From: Brevibacterium moorei
Lineage (GTDB): Bacteria > Actinomycetota > Actinomycetes > Actinomycetales > Brevibacteriaceae
Direction: 5' to 3'
Assembly: GCF_024580735.1 (NCBI RefSeq)
Contig: NZ_JANIJX010000019.1
Location: forward strand, 20,236-84,235
DNA: 64,000 bases
Position 1 is the first letter of the stretch. Every line of letters starts with the position of its first letter. The notes under the pieces are model-generated. The model made no database searches, was not told where the DNA came from, and saw only the letters and a list, made by a program, of their open reading frames with translations. The position numbers and the translations under genes were made by a program. Below, piece after piece: positions 21,870 through 30,866 of the stretch.

Positions 21870-23507
21870 ATGGGTGGCATGGCCCGTACCGCCCGCGGCG
21901 TGGATTTGCCGCTGAACCTGCACCTGGAGCCCACCGCCGCGGGGGCACCTGGAACACATGTTCCCCTGCCGGAGCGCATCGCCTGGCAGATTCGCGATCT
22001 CATCACCCGGGGAGTCCTCTCACCTGGGCAGATGCTGCCGTCCACGCGCGCCCTGGGTGCTCGCCTGGGGGTGTCAAGGGGAACCGTTGTGACCGCCTTC
22101 GAACAGTTGGTGGCCGAGGGTTATCTGGATGCCGAACGAGGCAGTGGAACGGCGGTGAGCGAGGACTTGCGGCTGTTGCCCAAGCCGCTGCCTCAACCGC
22201 TGCCCGAACCCGTCCCGAAAACGGTGTCGGGAACCGGGCGGGAACCTCGGCGCAGGGGAGTCGGGCCCGACCCCCGTGTCTCGAGAAGCGAGACACACGA
22301 GGCGGGGGATCCTATCGACCTGCGGCCCGCGGCCAGCCGGGGCATCGCCCTGCCGACTCCGCAGTGGCGAGCTGCCTGGCGCGCCGCGGCGGCCGGTGGC
22401 GGCGACCAGCCGGAGCCACTGGGATCCTGGGCGCTGCGCGCAGCACTGGCCGAACGCACCCGGCGGGTCCGCGCGGTGGCCGGCACCCCCGCCGACTACA
22501 TCATCACCGCAGGCGCCCGTGAGGGGCTGCAACTGCTGCTGACCGCGCTGCGGGCCCGAATCGCCCGGCCCACCGAGGCCGCCGGCCGGCCCGTCGGCCA
22601 GGCGCGGTCCAGTGCCGGCGCCGCCTGCCGGGACCGGCCCGCAGGCCGACTGCGCATCGCCTTCGAAAGCCCCGGCTACCCCAGCCTGCGCCAGGTCCCC
22701 CTGCTCACCGGCGACGAGGTCGTGCCCGCCCCGGTGGACGCCCACGGGGTCGATCCCGCGCTCCTGCCCGAGGGCATCGACGCGCTGGTCGTCACGCCCT
22801 CGCACCAGTATCCATCAGGCGGTTCCCTGCCGGTCGAACGGCGGTTGGCCCTGCTGGCCGCGGCCCGTGAGCGTGGTTTCCTGGTCGTCGAGGACGAACA
22901 CACGGCGGAGTGGCGCTGGTCGGGCGCGCCGCTGCCCGCGCTGGCCGGACTGGACGATCCGGAGCATCCGGTGACGGTGCTCTCGGGTTCCCTGTCCTCG
23001 CTCATCCATCCGGGGGTGGCGGTGGGTTACCTCAAGGTTCCGCCGTCTCTGTTGGAGCTCATGCGCCGGGTGCGCGAGGTCACCGCGAGTCCGGTGAACA
23101 CCGTCGCGCAGGCGGCGCTGGCCACGTTCATCACCTCCGGTGCGCTGGAGAGGCACCTGCAGAGCGCGCGCAGTGCCAATCGGCGCAGGCTCGACGTGGT
23201 CCACCGAGGTCTGGAGGGTGCCCCCGGACTGCAGGTGCAGCCGGTGCCCGGCGGACTGCAGGCGGTGGTGAACATCGTGGGGCGTGCCGCGGGCGAGGCC
23301 GAATGGATCACGGCGGCGCACCGGTCCGGAGTGCTGGTCACGGGTCTGGGGGAGTATTGGCTGGGAGGTTCGAGCGCGCAGTTGCCGCGCGCTCAGGGGA
23401 TCGTGCTGGGCTTCGGGGTGGCCGATGACCAGCTGCGCGAGGGGCTGGAACGGTTGCGCACAACCGCGCAGCATCTGAGTCGTTCCACGCCAGGTACTCA
23501 CCTTTGA
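21870..23507 (+). CDS. pdxR: PdxR-like MocR family transcriptional regulator
   Basis: The 545-residue protein has an N-terminal GntR-type winged helix (about 30-100, with ITRGVLSPGQMLPSTRALGARLGVSRGTV) and a C-terminal class I aminotransferase-like domain. It is divergent from pdxST and expected to activate it when PLP is scarce. The PLP-binding lysine expected in the GTFSK motif is replaced: the segment reads SGSLSSLIHPG, with S377 at that position. The EDDYD motif reads EDEHT (341-345), so the Asp and Tyr that contact PLP are also changed. A start at ATG 21879 is equally possible. The DNA-binding part looks intact. Confidence 0.85.
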   Translation: MGGMARTARGVDLPLNLHLEPTAAGAPGTHVPLPERIAWQIRDLITRGVLSPGQMLPSTRALGARLGVSRGTVVTAFEQLVAEGYLDAERGSGTAVSEDLRLLPKPLPQPLPEPVPKTVSGTGREPRRRGVGPDPRVSRSETHEAGDPIDLRPAASRGIALPTPQWRAAWRAAAAGGGDQPEPLGSWALRAALAERTRRVRAVAGTPADYIITAGAREGLQLLLTALRARIARPTEAAGRPVGQARSSAGAACRDRPAGRLRIAFESPGYPSLRQVPLLTGDEVVPAPVDAHGVDPALLPEGIDALVVTPSHQYPSGGSLPVERRLALLAAARERGFLVVEDEHTAEWRWSGAPLPALAGLDDPEHPVTVLSGSLSSLIHPGVAVGYLKVPPSLLELMRRVREVTASPVNTVAQAALATFITSGALERHLQSARSANRRRLDVVHRGLEGAPGLQVQPVPGGLQAVVNIVGRAAGEAEWITAAHRSGVLVTGLGEYWLGGSSAQLPRAQGIVLGFGVADDQLREGLERLRTTAQHLSRSTPGTHL

Positions 23508-23582
23508 GTTCCACTAGGTCCCGAAATGTCGATTGGGATCGTTCCCGCAGCGGATTTTCGACGATTCGAGACGTAGTGGAAC
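23508..23582. terminator. Bidirectional terminator after pdxR
   Basis: The 24-bp arms at 23508-23531 and 23559-23582 pair with about five mismatches (GTTCCACTA pairs with TAGTGGAAC at the base). They lie directly after the pdxR stop and before the end of the convergent gene. Confidence 0.6.
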
Positions 23583-23616
23583 CGGACGTAGAGGAACTGG
23601 GCAGGGCGGAAGCGGG

Positions 23617-24564
23617 TCAGTGGTGGGGATTCGGGTTGCGGGTGTCCGATTCCCAGGTCAGTGAAGTGTCTGCGGTGACCTCATAGGCTTCGAGGCGCTC
23701 ATCGGTCAGGATCCGGTCGATGAGTGGCCGGGGTCCTGCGATGATCGTGGAATCCCAGTCGATCTCGCTGGCCAGCACCCACTGGTGGTCGTCGGACCAG
23801 AGCATTTGCGGGGTATTGCCGCCCAATGGGGTGCACCATTCCGGCAGGTCCCATCCCGTCGGGTCGGGGTCGTCGGGCGGGCAGGGGACGGGCTGTTCGC
23901 TCAGTTCCTCCGCGCTCGCGGTGAAGAGGAAGAATTCGCGGCCGGGCCACTCCATCTTGGGCCCTGCGGCCCGCGCGACTCCTCCCTGGCCGGCGGCGCC
24001 CGCGGTGCGTCCGGCCTCGGCGAATAGCCTGGCGTAAGCTTCCCGGCGCTTGCGCTTGGGTATGAGACCGAGGCGCATGGCCCGGAAGCGTATTCGCATG
24101 GAGATGCTGAACTTCAGTTCTCCTGGGGTGAAGAAGCCGTGGAACCCGTCCCAGACCGCTCCGTACAGCAGGTCGGGGGTCGAGGTTTCCTGGGCCAGGT
24201 GCTCTAGTAATGCGGCGAGGCAGCGAAACCCTGGTGTGCCCAAGTCCGGTTGGCCCGCGCCCCATCCGTCTGCATAGCAGTTGACTTCCTGTTCCAGCGC
24301 CGTCCACTGCACTGTCGGATGCATGGTCAGCCCATTACGCTTTGCCATTTCGGCCCAGCGCCAGGTTGTTGTTTCTACAATTCGGGGCTCGGGCCCGGGG
24401 ATCTCCGGTTCCGTTAATGGGGGATCGAACCGATATGCCGTGAGTGGATGGAGGACGCGGGTATAGGCCTCGAATCCGGTCCCTGCCACGCCGCCGGCGG
24501 TCGCCCAGCCACCGGCCCGTGCCGTCAGCCAATCACCGGCCTCGGCGCTGTGCAGAATCCTCAT
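23617..24564 (-). CDS. Hypothetical protein, 315 residues
   Basis: I do not recognise this family. The protein is soluble, tryptophan-rich and has no signal peptide. The N-terminal part contains TRVLHPLTAYRF and ETTTWRWAEMAKRNG. The middle has a basic patch (RLGLIPKRKRREAYARLF). The C-terminal part reads LWSDDHQWVLASEIDWDST followed by GPRPLIDRIL, which looks like a conserved core. The start is set at ATG 24564 because TACGGT on the same strand ends 6 nt upstream, the leaderless pattern seen elsewhere in the window. It is convergent with pdxR and divergent from the next gene. Confidence 0.7.
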   Translation of the reverse strand: MRILHSAEAGDWLTARAGGWATAGGVAGTGFEAYTRVLHPLTAYRFDPPLTEPEIPGPEPRIVETTTWRWAEMAKRNGLTMHPTVQWTALEQEVNCYADGWGAGQPDLGTPGFRCLAALLEHLAQETSTPDLLYGAVWDGFHGFFTPGELKFSISMRIRFRAMRLGLIPKRKRREAYARLFAEAGRTAGAAGQGGVARAAGPKMEWPGREFFLFTASAEELSEQPVPCPPDDPDPTGWDLPEWCTPLGGNTPQMLWSDDHQWVLASEIDWDSTIIAGPRPLIDRILTDERLEAYEVTADTSLTWESDTRNPNPHH

Positions 24565-24721
24565 CCGGCAACCGTACCCCGGCCGGCGGAGCATCCGGTT
24601 CTGTGCGCAGGGCGTCCGGCACCGTGCCCAGCACCATGTCAGGGGTCGGGACTAGAATCCAGCACAAACACGTTGGACCGGATACGGGCATCGGGCGTGA
24701 GCGACGTGAGCGGAGGCAGTG

Positions 24722-25816
24722 ATGGCGAAGAGGTCGTGGAGGACCCTGTGGCGCAATGAGTGCGGGGGTCTGCGCCCGGACTACCGGATCCTGGTGCCCG
24801 ACAGCGTCAGCCCCGGCGTCATCGACGCCTGGCGCGCTCGCGGATACCGCGTTTCGGCGGCGCCGAACAGCAAGGGCGGGGCCTTGGCCCTGCCGGGTGT
24901 GGCCGCGGTGCCGGTGAAGGATCTGGGAACCTTCTGGCCGGTGGACCGGCCGGGGATGCGTCGCAACCTGCTCAAGTCAAATGCGGCCTATCGGTTCACG
25001 GAGACGGCAGGCGCAGTGGCCACCGGCGCCACCGCGATACCGGCGACGGTGAGCACGCTGGCCACGGATCAATTCGCCGCCGGCGGCTTCCTGGCCACCG
25101 GCATCGTCGCCGCAGTGTCCCTTGCCGCGGCCGGTTATACGGGGGTCAAATACCACCGCGATCCCAAGCGGCTGCGGAACAAGGACAAGAAGTCCGCCGC
25201 CGGCGCCCGCTGGATCACCCCGGAGATGCTGGGCTACACCGGCGGCCGCGGTGGCCAGGACACCGACGAACAGCGCCTGTTCCAGGTCACCTGCCGGATC
25301 GCCCGCAAGATCGCGGCCACCACCGCGTGGACCCATCCACTGCTGACCGACCACGTCGCCAAGGTCGATCTGGATCATGCGGTCGCCTCGATCGGGCAGC
25401 GTCTGGTGGAGCTGTACCGGCTGCGCGCAGAACTGGAACGGGTGCGCGAACCGCAGCTGGCCGACCAGATCGACGCCTACCAGGACCAGCTGGCCACCGC
25501 GTTCAACTCCCTGTCCGGCCGCGTCCTGGCGATGTCGGACTACCTGCTGCAGCTGCAGGAATTGGATGTGCAGCTGCGGCTGCTGGAGCATTCGGAGACC
25601 GCCGGTCGGCTGGGCGAACGGGTGCTCGACGTGCTGGCGCGTACGGCAGCCGACGAGGACGCGGACTGGCGGTTCCGCGAACTGGGCGTGGAGACGCAGG
25701 CCCATGCCGAGGCGATCCACGGGATGCTCACGCACCTCGACGTCACCGCGGGCCGCTTCGACGACATCGACCGGCAGCTCGACGAGTCGCGGAAACAGGA
25801 AGGGCGAACTCAGTAG
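24722..25816 (+). CDS. Hypothetical membrane protein with C-terminal helical region
   Basis: This 364-residue protein matches no family I recognise. The first 85 residues form a soluble domain (LRPDYRILVPDSVSPGVIDAWRARGY and LPGVAAVPVKDLGTFWP). Two membrane helices follow at about 95-140 (GAVATGATAIPATVSTLAT and FLATGIVAAVSLAAAGYTG). The rest is mostly helical, with leucine-rich stretches (LVELYRLRAELERV, YLLQLQELDVQLRLLEH) that could form a coiled coil. ATG 24722 has GGAGG 5 nt upstream; a GTG one codon earlier is possible. It is convergent with def, with only 9 bp between the stop codons. Confidence 0.7.
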   Translation: MAKRSWRTLWRNECGGLRPDYRILVPDSVSPGVIDAWRARGYRVSAAPNSKGGALALPGVAAVPVKDLGTFWPVDRPGMRRNLLKSNAAYRFTETAGAVATGATAIPATVSTLATDQFAAGGFLATGIVAAVSLAAAGYTGVKYHRDPKRLRNKDKKSAAGARWITPEMLGYTGGRGGQDTDEQRLFQVTCRIARKIAATTAWTHPLLTDHVAKVDLDHAVASIGQRLVELYRLRAELERVREPQLADQIDAYQDQLATAFNSLSGRVLAMSDYLLQLQELDVQLRLLEHSETAGRLGERVLDVLARTAADEDADWRFRELGVETQAHAEAIHGMLTHLDVTAGRFDDIDRQLDESRKQEGRTQ

Positions 25817-25825
25817 CCGTATGGG

Positions 25826-26401
25826 TCAGTAGCCGAAGGGGTCAGGGTCTACTCCGGGCAGCCAGGTGTTGCCTGGAATGTTGAAGCCCTCGGCCTTCTG
25901 CGCGCGCTTCCAGCGCTTCGCCCACTTCTTGTCCAGCCGGTCGACGTAGAGCAGGCCCTGCAGGTGGTCGAACTCGTGCTGCATGATGCGGGCGAACCAG
26001 CCCTCCACCGTCAGCGACACCGTCTCGTTGTTCTCGTCCACCCCGGTGATCGTGACCTTGTGGGCCCGTTTGAGGGGGAAGTCCAAGCCGGGCACCGAAA
26101 GGCAGCCCTCGGACTCCTCGTCCGGGTCGGGCCGGCCGTCGGGCACCTTGGAGGCGACCAGGATGGGATTGATGAACACGCCCTTGCGGCGGACCTGGGC
26201 TGCCTCATCGTCGGCGTCGTAGACGAAGATCTGCTTGCCCACTCCGATCTGCGGGGCAGCGAGGCCCACCCCGTTGGATTTGTCCAGGGTTTCGTACATA
26301 TCGGCGACCAGCTGCTTGAGCTCGTCGTCGAATTCGGTGACCTTCTCGGCCTTGACGTGCAGGACGGGTTCGCCGTAGACGACGATGGGATGAACTGACA
26401 T
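25826..26401 (-). CDS. def: Peptide deformylase
   Basis: Def removes the formyl group from the N-terminal methionine of nascent proteins. All three motifs are present: [18 protein letters not shown] (metal cysteine) and QHEFDHLQG (two metal histidines and the catalytic Glu). The 191-residue length is normal for the actinobacterial type, and it ends in a proline-rich tail ([10 protein letters not shown]). The frame is open further upstream, but GGGAG before ATG 26401 sets the start. It is divergent from cysK. Confidence 0.96.
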   Translation of the reverse strand: MSVHPIVVYGEPVLHVKAEKVTEFDDELKQLVADMYETLDKSNGVGLAAPQIGVGKQIFVYDADDEAAQVRRKGVFINPILVASKVPDGRPDPDEESEGCLSVPGLDFPLKRAHKVTITGVDENNETVSLTVEGWFARIMQHEFDHLQGLLYVDRLDKKWAKRWKRAQKAEGFNIPGNTWLPGVDPDPFGY

Positions 26402-26696
26402 AATCTCCCATTCTAGTGCGCGCCCGGTGAGTGCGATCCAGCACGTGGGACCGCCGCCGGCCGGCACCCGTCCGGAGCAATTCCGGATGGTGACCGAAGA
26501 TGCACCGCTGCCGGATCTCCGACATAATGGGAAGCGTGACCCCGGCCCCACCGGGGATGAAACAACAGCTGAAGCCATTGGCTGGTGTATGGGCGATGAC
26601 GCCATGCGCCGTCGTGCATGCCGCGAGCATGTGGGCATTCGGCGCGAACCGGAATCCATCGCCTGGCATACCCAATCCAGAACAAAGGATTCAACA
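26402..26696. other. Divergent intergenic region between def and cysK
   Basis: No gene is supported in these 295 bp. TCCGGA at 26471-26476 and again at 26482-26487 forms a short inverted repeat. CATAAT at 26523-26528 is a possible -10 for cysK. CCCCGG...CCGGGG near 26543-26560 is a small GC hairpin. None of these can be tied to a known regulator. Confidence 0.4.
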
Positions 26697-27629
26697 GTGA
26701 ACATCTACTCCAATGTCACCGAACTCGTCGGCCGCACCCCGCTGGTGAGGCTGAACAGGGCCAGCGAGCGCAGTGGCGCCGAGATCGTCGGCAAGCTCGA
26801 ATACTACAACCCCGCGAATTCGGTCAAGGACCGGATCGGCGTGGCCATGGTCGACGCTGCCGAGGCCTCCGGTGAGCTGCGCCCCGGCGGCACGATTGTG
26901 GAGGCCACCAGCGGCAACACCGGTATCGCCCTGGCGATGGTGGGCGCGGCCCGTGGCTACAAGGTCATCCTGACGATGCCGGAATCGATGTCGAAGGAAC
27001 GCCGCGCCCTGCTACGCGCCTTCGGCGCCGAACTGGTGCTCACCCCCAAGGGCGACGGCATGAAGGGCGCGGTCGACAAGGCCGAAGAACTGGGCAAGGC
27101 GGACAACGCCGTGCTGGCCCGCCAGTTCGACAATCCCGCGAACCCGGCGATCCACCGCGCCACCACGGCCCAGGAGATCCTGGTCGACACCGAGGGTCAG
27201 ATCGACATCTTCGTCGCCGGCGTTGGCACTGGCGGCACGCTGACCGGTGTGGGCTCCGTGCTCAAGGAGAAGAACCCCGATGTGCGCGTTGTGGCAGTCG
27301 AGCCCTCGGCCTCCCCGCTGCTGAGCAAGGGCGAGGCCGGCCCGCACGCGATCCAGGGGATCGGCGCGAACTTCGTCCCCGGCGTGCTGGACACGAACCT
27401 GTTCGACGAGGTCGTGGCGATCGACAACGAAGCCGCGCTGGACTCGGCACGCCGCCTGGCCACCGATGAGGGCATCCTGGCCGGCATCTCCGCCGGCGCC
27501 GCGGTGCTGGCCGCCGAGGAACTGGGCGCGCGCCCGGAGAACCAGGGCAAGCGGATCGTGGCGATCATCCCCGACTTCGGCGAACGCTACCTGTCGACCC
27601 CGCTGTACGCGCAGTACATGGACGACTGA
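26697..27629 (+). CDS. cysK: Cysteine synthase (O-acetylserine sulfhydrylase)
   Basis: CysK makes L-cysteine from O-acetylserine and sulfide using PLP. The 310-residue protein carries the PLP lysine K44 in [11 protein letters not shown], the substrate loop [12 protein letters not shown], and the PLP phosphate loop [10 protein letters not shown]. The GTG start is preceded by AAGGA with 7-nt spacing; the frame stays open upstream but has no better start. cysE follows after 1 bp, so the last two steps of cysteine synthesis are co-transcribed. Confidence 0.96.
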   Translation: MNIYSNVTELVGRTPLVRLNRASERSGAEIVGKLEYYNPANSVKDRIGVAMVDAAEASGELRPGGTIVEATSGNTGIALAMVGAARGYKVILTMPESMSKERRALLRAFGAELVLTPKGDGMKGAVDKAEELGKADNAVLARQFDNPANPAIHRATTAQEILVDTEGQIDIFVAGVGTGGTLTGVGSVLKEKNPDVRVVAVEPSASPLLSKGEAGPHAIQGIGANFVPGVLDTNLFDEVVAIDNEAALDSARRLATDEGILAGISAGAAVLAAEELGARPENQGKRIVAIIPDFGERYLSTPLYAQYMDD

Positions 27630-27630
27630 G

Positions 27631-28311
27631 ATGGGCTTCAGGGGAATCATCACCGCGGCGGTGGCCACGTCTGTGGCCGCCGCCGCGGCGTCCGTTCTGC
27701 GCAAAGGCCGTCCGGCTGGGGCCTCGGCCCAGGGCTTCCGCGCCCGGCTACGGGAGGACCTGGACACGGTCAAGCGGCGCGATCCGGCTGCGCAGTCGGA
27801 TTTCGTCACCGTGCTGAGCTATCCGGGGATGCACGCGATCTGGGCGTATCGGGGTCTGCACCGGCTGTGGGCGGTGCCCGGTGGGCGGGTGCCGGCGCGT
27901 TTGGGCTCGCAGCTGGTCCGCGCGGTCACCGGGGTGGAGATCCATCCCGGGGCCACGATCGGGCGCAGGTTCTTCATCGATCACGCCGACGGGATCGTGG
28001 TCGGGGAGACCGCGGAGATCGGCGATGACGTCATGCTGTACCACCAGGTCACCCTGGGCGGGACTTCGATGGCGAAGGTCAAGCGGCATCCGACCGTGGG
28101 CGACGATGTGCTGATCGGGGCCGGGGCGAAGGTGCTGGGCCCGGTGACGATCGGGGCGGGGGCCTCGGTCGGGGCGAATGCCGTGGTGATCAAGGACGTG
28201 CCCGCCGATGCGATCGCCGTGGGCATCCCCGCGGTCATCAAGCATCCGCGCGGGGTGGCCGAACCCCACGGTGGCAAGTGGGAGCTGACGGACCCCGCGA
28301 TCTGGATCTAG
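27631..28311 (+). CDS. cysE: Serine O-acetyltransferase
   Basis: CysE acetylates serine to O-acetylserine for CysK. The 226-residue protein has the N-terminal helical region ([19 protein letters not shown]) and a left-handed beta-helix with hexapeptide repeats ([19 protein letters not shown]). It differs from usual short CysE proteins by about 35 extra N-terminal residues, of which 6-22 are hydrophobic ([17 protein letters not shown]). No good ribosome binding site is visible, so coupling to cysK is likely. A later start would remove the extension, but none has a clear signal. Confidence 0.9.
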   Translation: MGFRGIITAAVATSVAAAAASVLRKGRPAGASAQGFRARLREDLDTVKRRDPAAQSDFVTVLSYPGMHAIWAYRGLHRLWAVPGGRVPARLGSQLVRAVTGVEIHPGATIGRRFFIDHADGIVVGETAEIGDDVMLYHQVTLGGTSMAKVKRHPTVGDDVLIGAGAKVLGPVTIGAGASVGANAVVIKDVPADAIAVGIPAVIKHPRGVAEPHGGKWELTDPAIWI

Positions 28312-28412
28312 TGGGTGCCGACGGCAGCGGGACGGTCAGGGTGCCATTGTGCAAACACCTACATGTGCGGAAGGAGTGTACAAGCGCGGGGAATACAACT
28401 CGTGGCACGCAT

Positions 28413-28447
28413 GTTAAAGTTTTAACAAACAAGTTGAAGCCTTAACT
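28413..28447. promoter_or_regulatory. Two operator-like inverted repeats upstream of the LLM/FMN reductase/MarR operon
   Basis: GTTAAA-GT-TTTAAC at 28413-28426 is a perfect inverted repeat. AGTTGAAGCCTTAACT at 28432-28447 is a near-perfect one with the same AGTTAA-type half-site. They are AT-rich in a GC-rich genome and lie 20-54 bp before the first gene. The MarR regulator at the end of the operon is the natural candidate to bind them. Confidence 0.6.
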
Positions 28448-28466
28448 AGCACTCGAGGGGCACGTC

Positions 28467-29669
28467 ATGGAGTTCGGCATCTTCACCATCGGCGACGTCA
28501 CGGTCGATCCGCACACCGGCCGGGCGCCGAGCGAACACGAGCGGATCAAGAACACCGTTGAAATCGCCAAGCACGCCGATGCGGCCGGGCTGGACGTTTT
28601 CGCCACGGGGCAGCACCACAACCCGCCCTTCGCGGCACCCGGCAACCCGCCGGTCCTGCTGTCCTATCTGGCCGCGCAGACCGCACAGATCCGTCTGAGC
28701 ACCGCGACGACGCTGATCACCACGATGGATCCGGTGCGCCTGGCCGAGGACTACTCCTACGCCCAGCACCTGGCCGATGGTCGCATCGACCTGATGCTGG
28801 GCCGCGGCAACACCGGACCCGTCTACCCCTGGTTCGGCCGAGACATCCGCCAGGGCATCGACCTGGCAGTGGAGAACTACAACCTGCTCCACCGTCTGTG
28901 GCACGAGAAGAACGTCGACTGGGAGGGCCGTTTCCGCACACCGCTGCAGTCCTTCACTGCGACGCCCCGGCCGCTGGACGATGTGGCGCCCTTCGTTTGG
29001 CACGGCTCCATCCGCAGCCCCGAAATAGCCGAACAGGCCGCCTACTACGGAGACGGCTTCTTCCACAACAACATCTTCTGGCCCATCCACCACACCGCCC
29101 GGATGGTCAACCTGTACCGCCAGCGCTACGCCTATTACGGTCACGGTACCGCCGAGCAGGCATTCGTCGGCCTGGGCGGACAGGTGTTCATGCGGAAGAA
29201 CTCGCAGGCCGCCGTCGACGAATTCCGTCCCTACTTCGACGTCGCACCCGTCTACGGCCACGGGCCCAGCCTCGAGGACTTCACGGAACAGACGCCGCTG
29301 ACCGTCGGCAGCCCGCAGCAGATCATCGAACGCTATGCCTCCTTCCGCGACTGGGCCGGGGACTACCAGCGCCAGCTGTTCCTCATCGACCACGCCGGCC
29401 TGCCGCAGAAGACCGTGTTGGAACAGATCGACATCCTGGCGGAGGAGGTCGTCCCCGCCCTGCGCAAGGAATTCTCCGCGCGCCACGATCCGGCCGTACC
29501 TGAGGCTCCGACGCACGAGTTCCTTCTTGCGCGCCACCTGGCGGGCGAGGATCCGGTGCCCGGCGGAAGTGCCGATTCGCAGGCCGCACAGGACCGGGCC
29601 GCGCGAGCCGCCCGCACGGCGGACAAAGCGGCCGAGACCTCGGCCCAGGACGGACAGGGGGAGAAGTGA
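28467..29669 (+). CDS. LLM class flavin-dependent monooxygenase, CE1758-like
   Basis: The 400-residue luciferase-like protein starts MEFGIFTIGDVTVDP and keeps the family motif GQHHNPPFAAPGNPPVLLSY, which marks the CE1758-type FMN-dependent monooxygenases. The last 50 residues are Ala/Asp/Glu-rich and probably disordered. It is translationally coupled to an FMN reductase (TGATG overlap), which would supply reduced FMN. The substrate is unknown. The upstream region carries two AT-rich inverted repeats. Confidence 0.88.
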   Translation: MEFGIFTIGDVTVDPHTGRAPSEHERIKNTVEIAKHADAAGLDVFATGQHHNPPFAAPGNPPVLLSYLAAQTAQIRLSTATTLITTMDPVRLAEDYSYAQHLADGRIDLMLGRGNTGPVYPWFGRDIRQGIDLAVENYNLLHRLWHEKNVDWEGRFRTPLQSFTATPRPLDDVAPFVWHGSIRSPEIAEQAAYYGDGFFHNNIFWPIHHTARMVNLYRQRYAYYGHGTAEQAFVGLGGQVFMRKNSQAAVDEFRPYFDVAPVYGHGPSLEDFTEQTPLTVGSPQQIIERYASFRDWAGDYQRQLFLIDHAGLPQKTVLEQIDILAEEVVPALRKEFSARHDPAVPEAPTHEFLLARHLAGEDPVPGGSADSQAAQDRAARAARTADKAAETSAQDGQGEK

Positions 29670-30316
29670 TGCGGGTCCTCGCGATCTCCGGTGGGATGTC
29701 CGCCGAATCCTCGACGGGGAAGCTGACCGACCGGCTGCTGGCGGAACTCGCGCAGTCGGCGGAGGCATCGACGAGCGGGCGGGGAGTGTTCGGCGGCGTC
29801 GAACCCATCATCGGCGAGCGGCTCGACCTGCGCCCGCTGGGCCACGACCTGGTCAACATGGTCACCACCGGCATGGCGTCACCGGCGCTGGAGGCTGCGC
29901 TCGACCGGGTGTCGGCCGCCGATGGCCTGATCCTGGCCGCACCCGTCTACAACGCGGCACCGGTCGGGCTGTTCACCCTATTCCTGCAGCTGTTGCCCCA
30001 GCGCGCACTGGCGGGCAAGCCGGTGCTGCTGGCCGGTACGGGCGGCAGCGTGCGCCACAGCATGGTGTTCGACGGACAGATGCGCCCGCTCATCGCCTAT
30101 CTCAAGGGCCTGGCCCTGCCGACCGTCGTGTTCGCCGCGACCGAGGACTGGGGCGCGCCAGAATCGCGGTCCGGTTTGAGCCACCGGGTGCAGTCTGCGG
30201 CCGGGGAACTGCGCGCGGCGCTGGAAGCCGGCGGTTTCGGGCGGCAGCCCGGCGCTCTGGTCGACGAATTCGATCCCATGGAGGTGACCCCCTTTGAACA
30301 ACTCCTCAACGGATAG
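29669..30316 (+). CDS. NADPH-dependent FMN reductase, CE1759-like partner of the LLM monooxygenase
   Basis: This is a 215-residue flavodoxin-fold reductase. MRVLAISGGMSAESSTGKLTDRLL is the FMN phosphate loop, and AADGLILAAPVYNAAPVGLFTLFLQLLP is the second flavin contact region. Proteins of the CE1759 type are encoded next to CE1758-type monooxygenases and feed them reduced flavin. ATG 29669 is chosen over the GTG one codon earlier because it gives better spacing to GGGGAGA. It overlaps the next gene by 23 bp. Confidence 0.87.
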   Translation: MRVLAISGGMSAESSTGKLTDRLLAELAQSAEASTSGRGVFGGVEPIIGERLDLRPLGHDLVNMVTTGMASPALEAALDRVSAADGLILAAPVYNAAPVGLFTLFLQLLPQRALAGKPVLLAGTGGSVRHSMVFDGQMRPLIAYLKGLALPTVVFAATEDWGAPESRSGLSHRVQSAAGELRAALEAGGFGRQPGALVDEFDPMEVTPFEQLLNG

Positions 30317-30830
30317 TTCCCAGCCCGCAGCTTCACCGGCAGAGTCCATCCGTCCGCTGTCGGGGCCCATCGGCCCCTTGGCCGGCAATCTGCTGCGCGA
30401 TCCCACGATGGACGCCTGGGGTGCCTGGTTCGTCACGGCGGCGCGCCTGCAGACGGAATTGGACGCCAGACTCAAACGCGATGCGGGGATCTCGCTGGTC
30501 GATTTCAATATGCTCATGGCCCTGGCCGAGGCGCCGGCCCACACCCTGCGGATGAGTGAACTGGCCTCGGCCATCGCCTTCTCCGCACCGCGCCTGAACT
30601 ACCGCGTGGCCCAGGCCGTCGAAGCCGGCTGGGTGCTCAAAACCGCCTGCGCCGAAGACAAGCGCGCCCACAATGTGACACTGCGCCAGCCGGGGATGGA
30701 GGTCTTCGTGCGCGCCGGCCGGGTGCACCGCGAACAGATCCGGCAGGTCTTCGATCCGGCCCTGCACCCCGGCGACGCCGAGGTCCTGGTCCGGGTCAGC
30801 CGGGAAGTCGAGGGCCGGCTGGGGCGCTAG
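30294..30830 (+). CDS. MarR family transcriptional regulator
   Basis: The 178-residue winged-helix protein has DLNM-like LVDFNMLMALAEAPAHTLRMSELASAIAFSAPRLNYRVAQAVEAGWV, the recognition region of MarR proteins, and a wing with CAEDKRAHNVTL. The start is TTG, supported by GGAGGTGA 6 nt upstream inside the previous gene. It is the third gene of the operon, so it probably represses its own operon through the inverted repeats at 28413-28447 and responds to a substrate of the monooxygenase. Confidence 0.87.
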   Translation: MNNSSTDSSQPAASPAESIRPLSGPIGPLAGNLLRDPTMDAWGAWFVTAARLQTELDARLKRDAGISLVDFNMLMALAEAPAHTLRMSELASAIAFSAPRLNYRVAQAVEAGWVLKTACAEDKRAHNVTLRQPGMEVFVRAGRVHREQIRQVFDPALHPGDAEVLVRVSREVEGRLGR

Positions 30831-30866
30831 ATCCGGGCCGCTGACCTGGGGCAGTAGGATGTGGCC

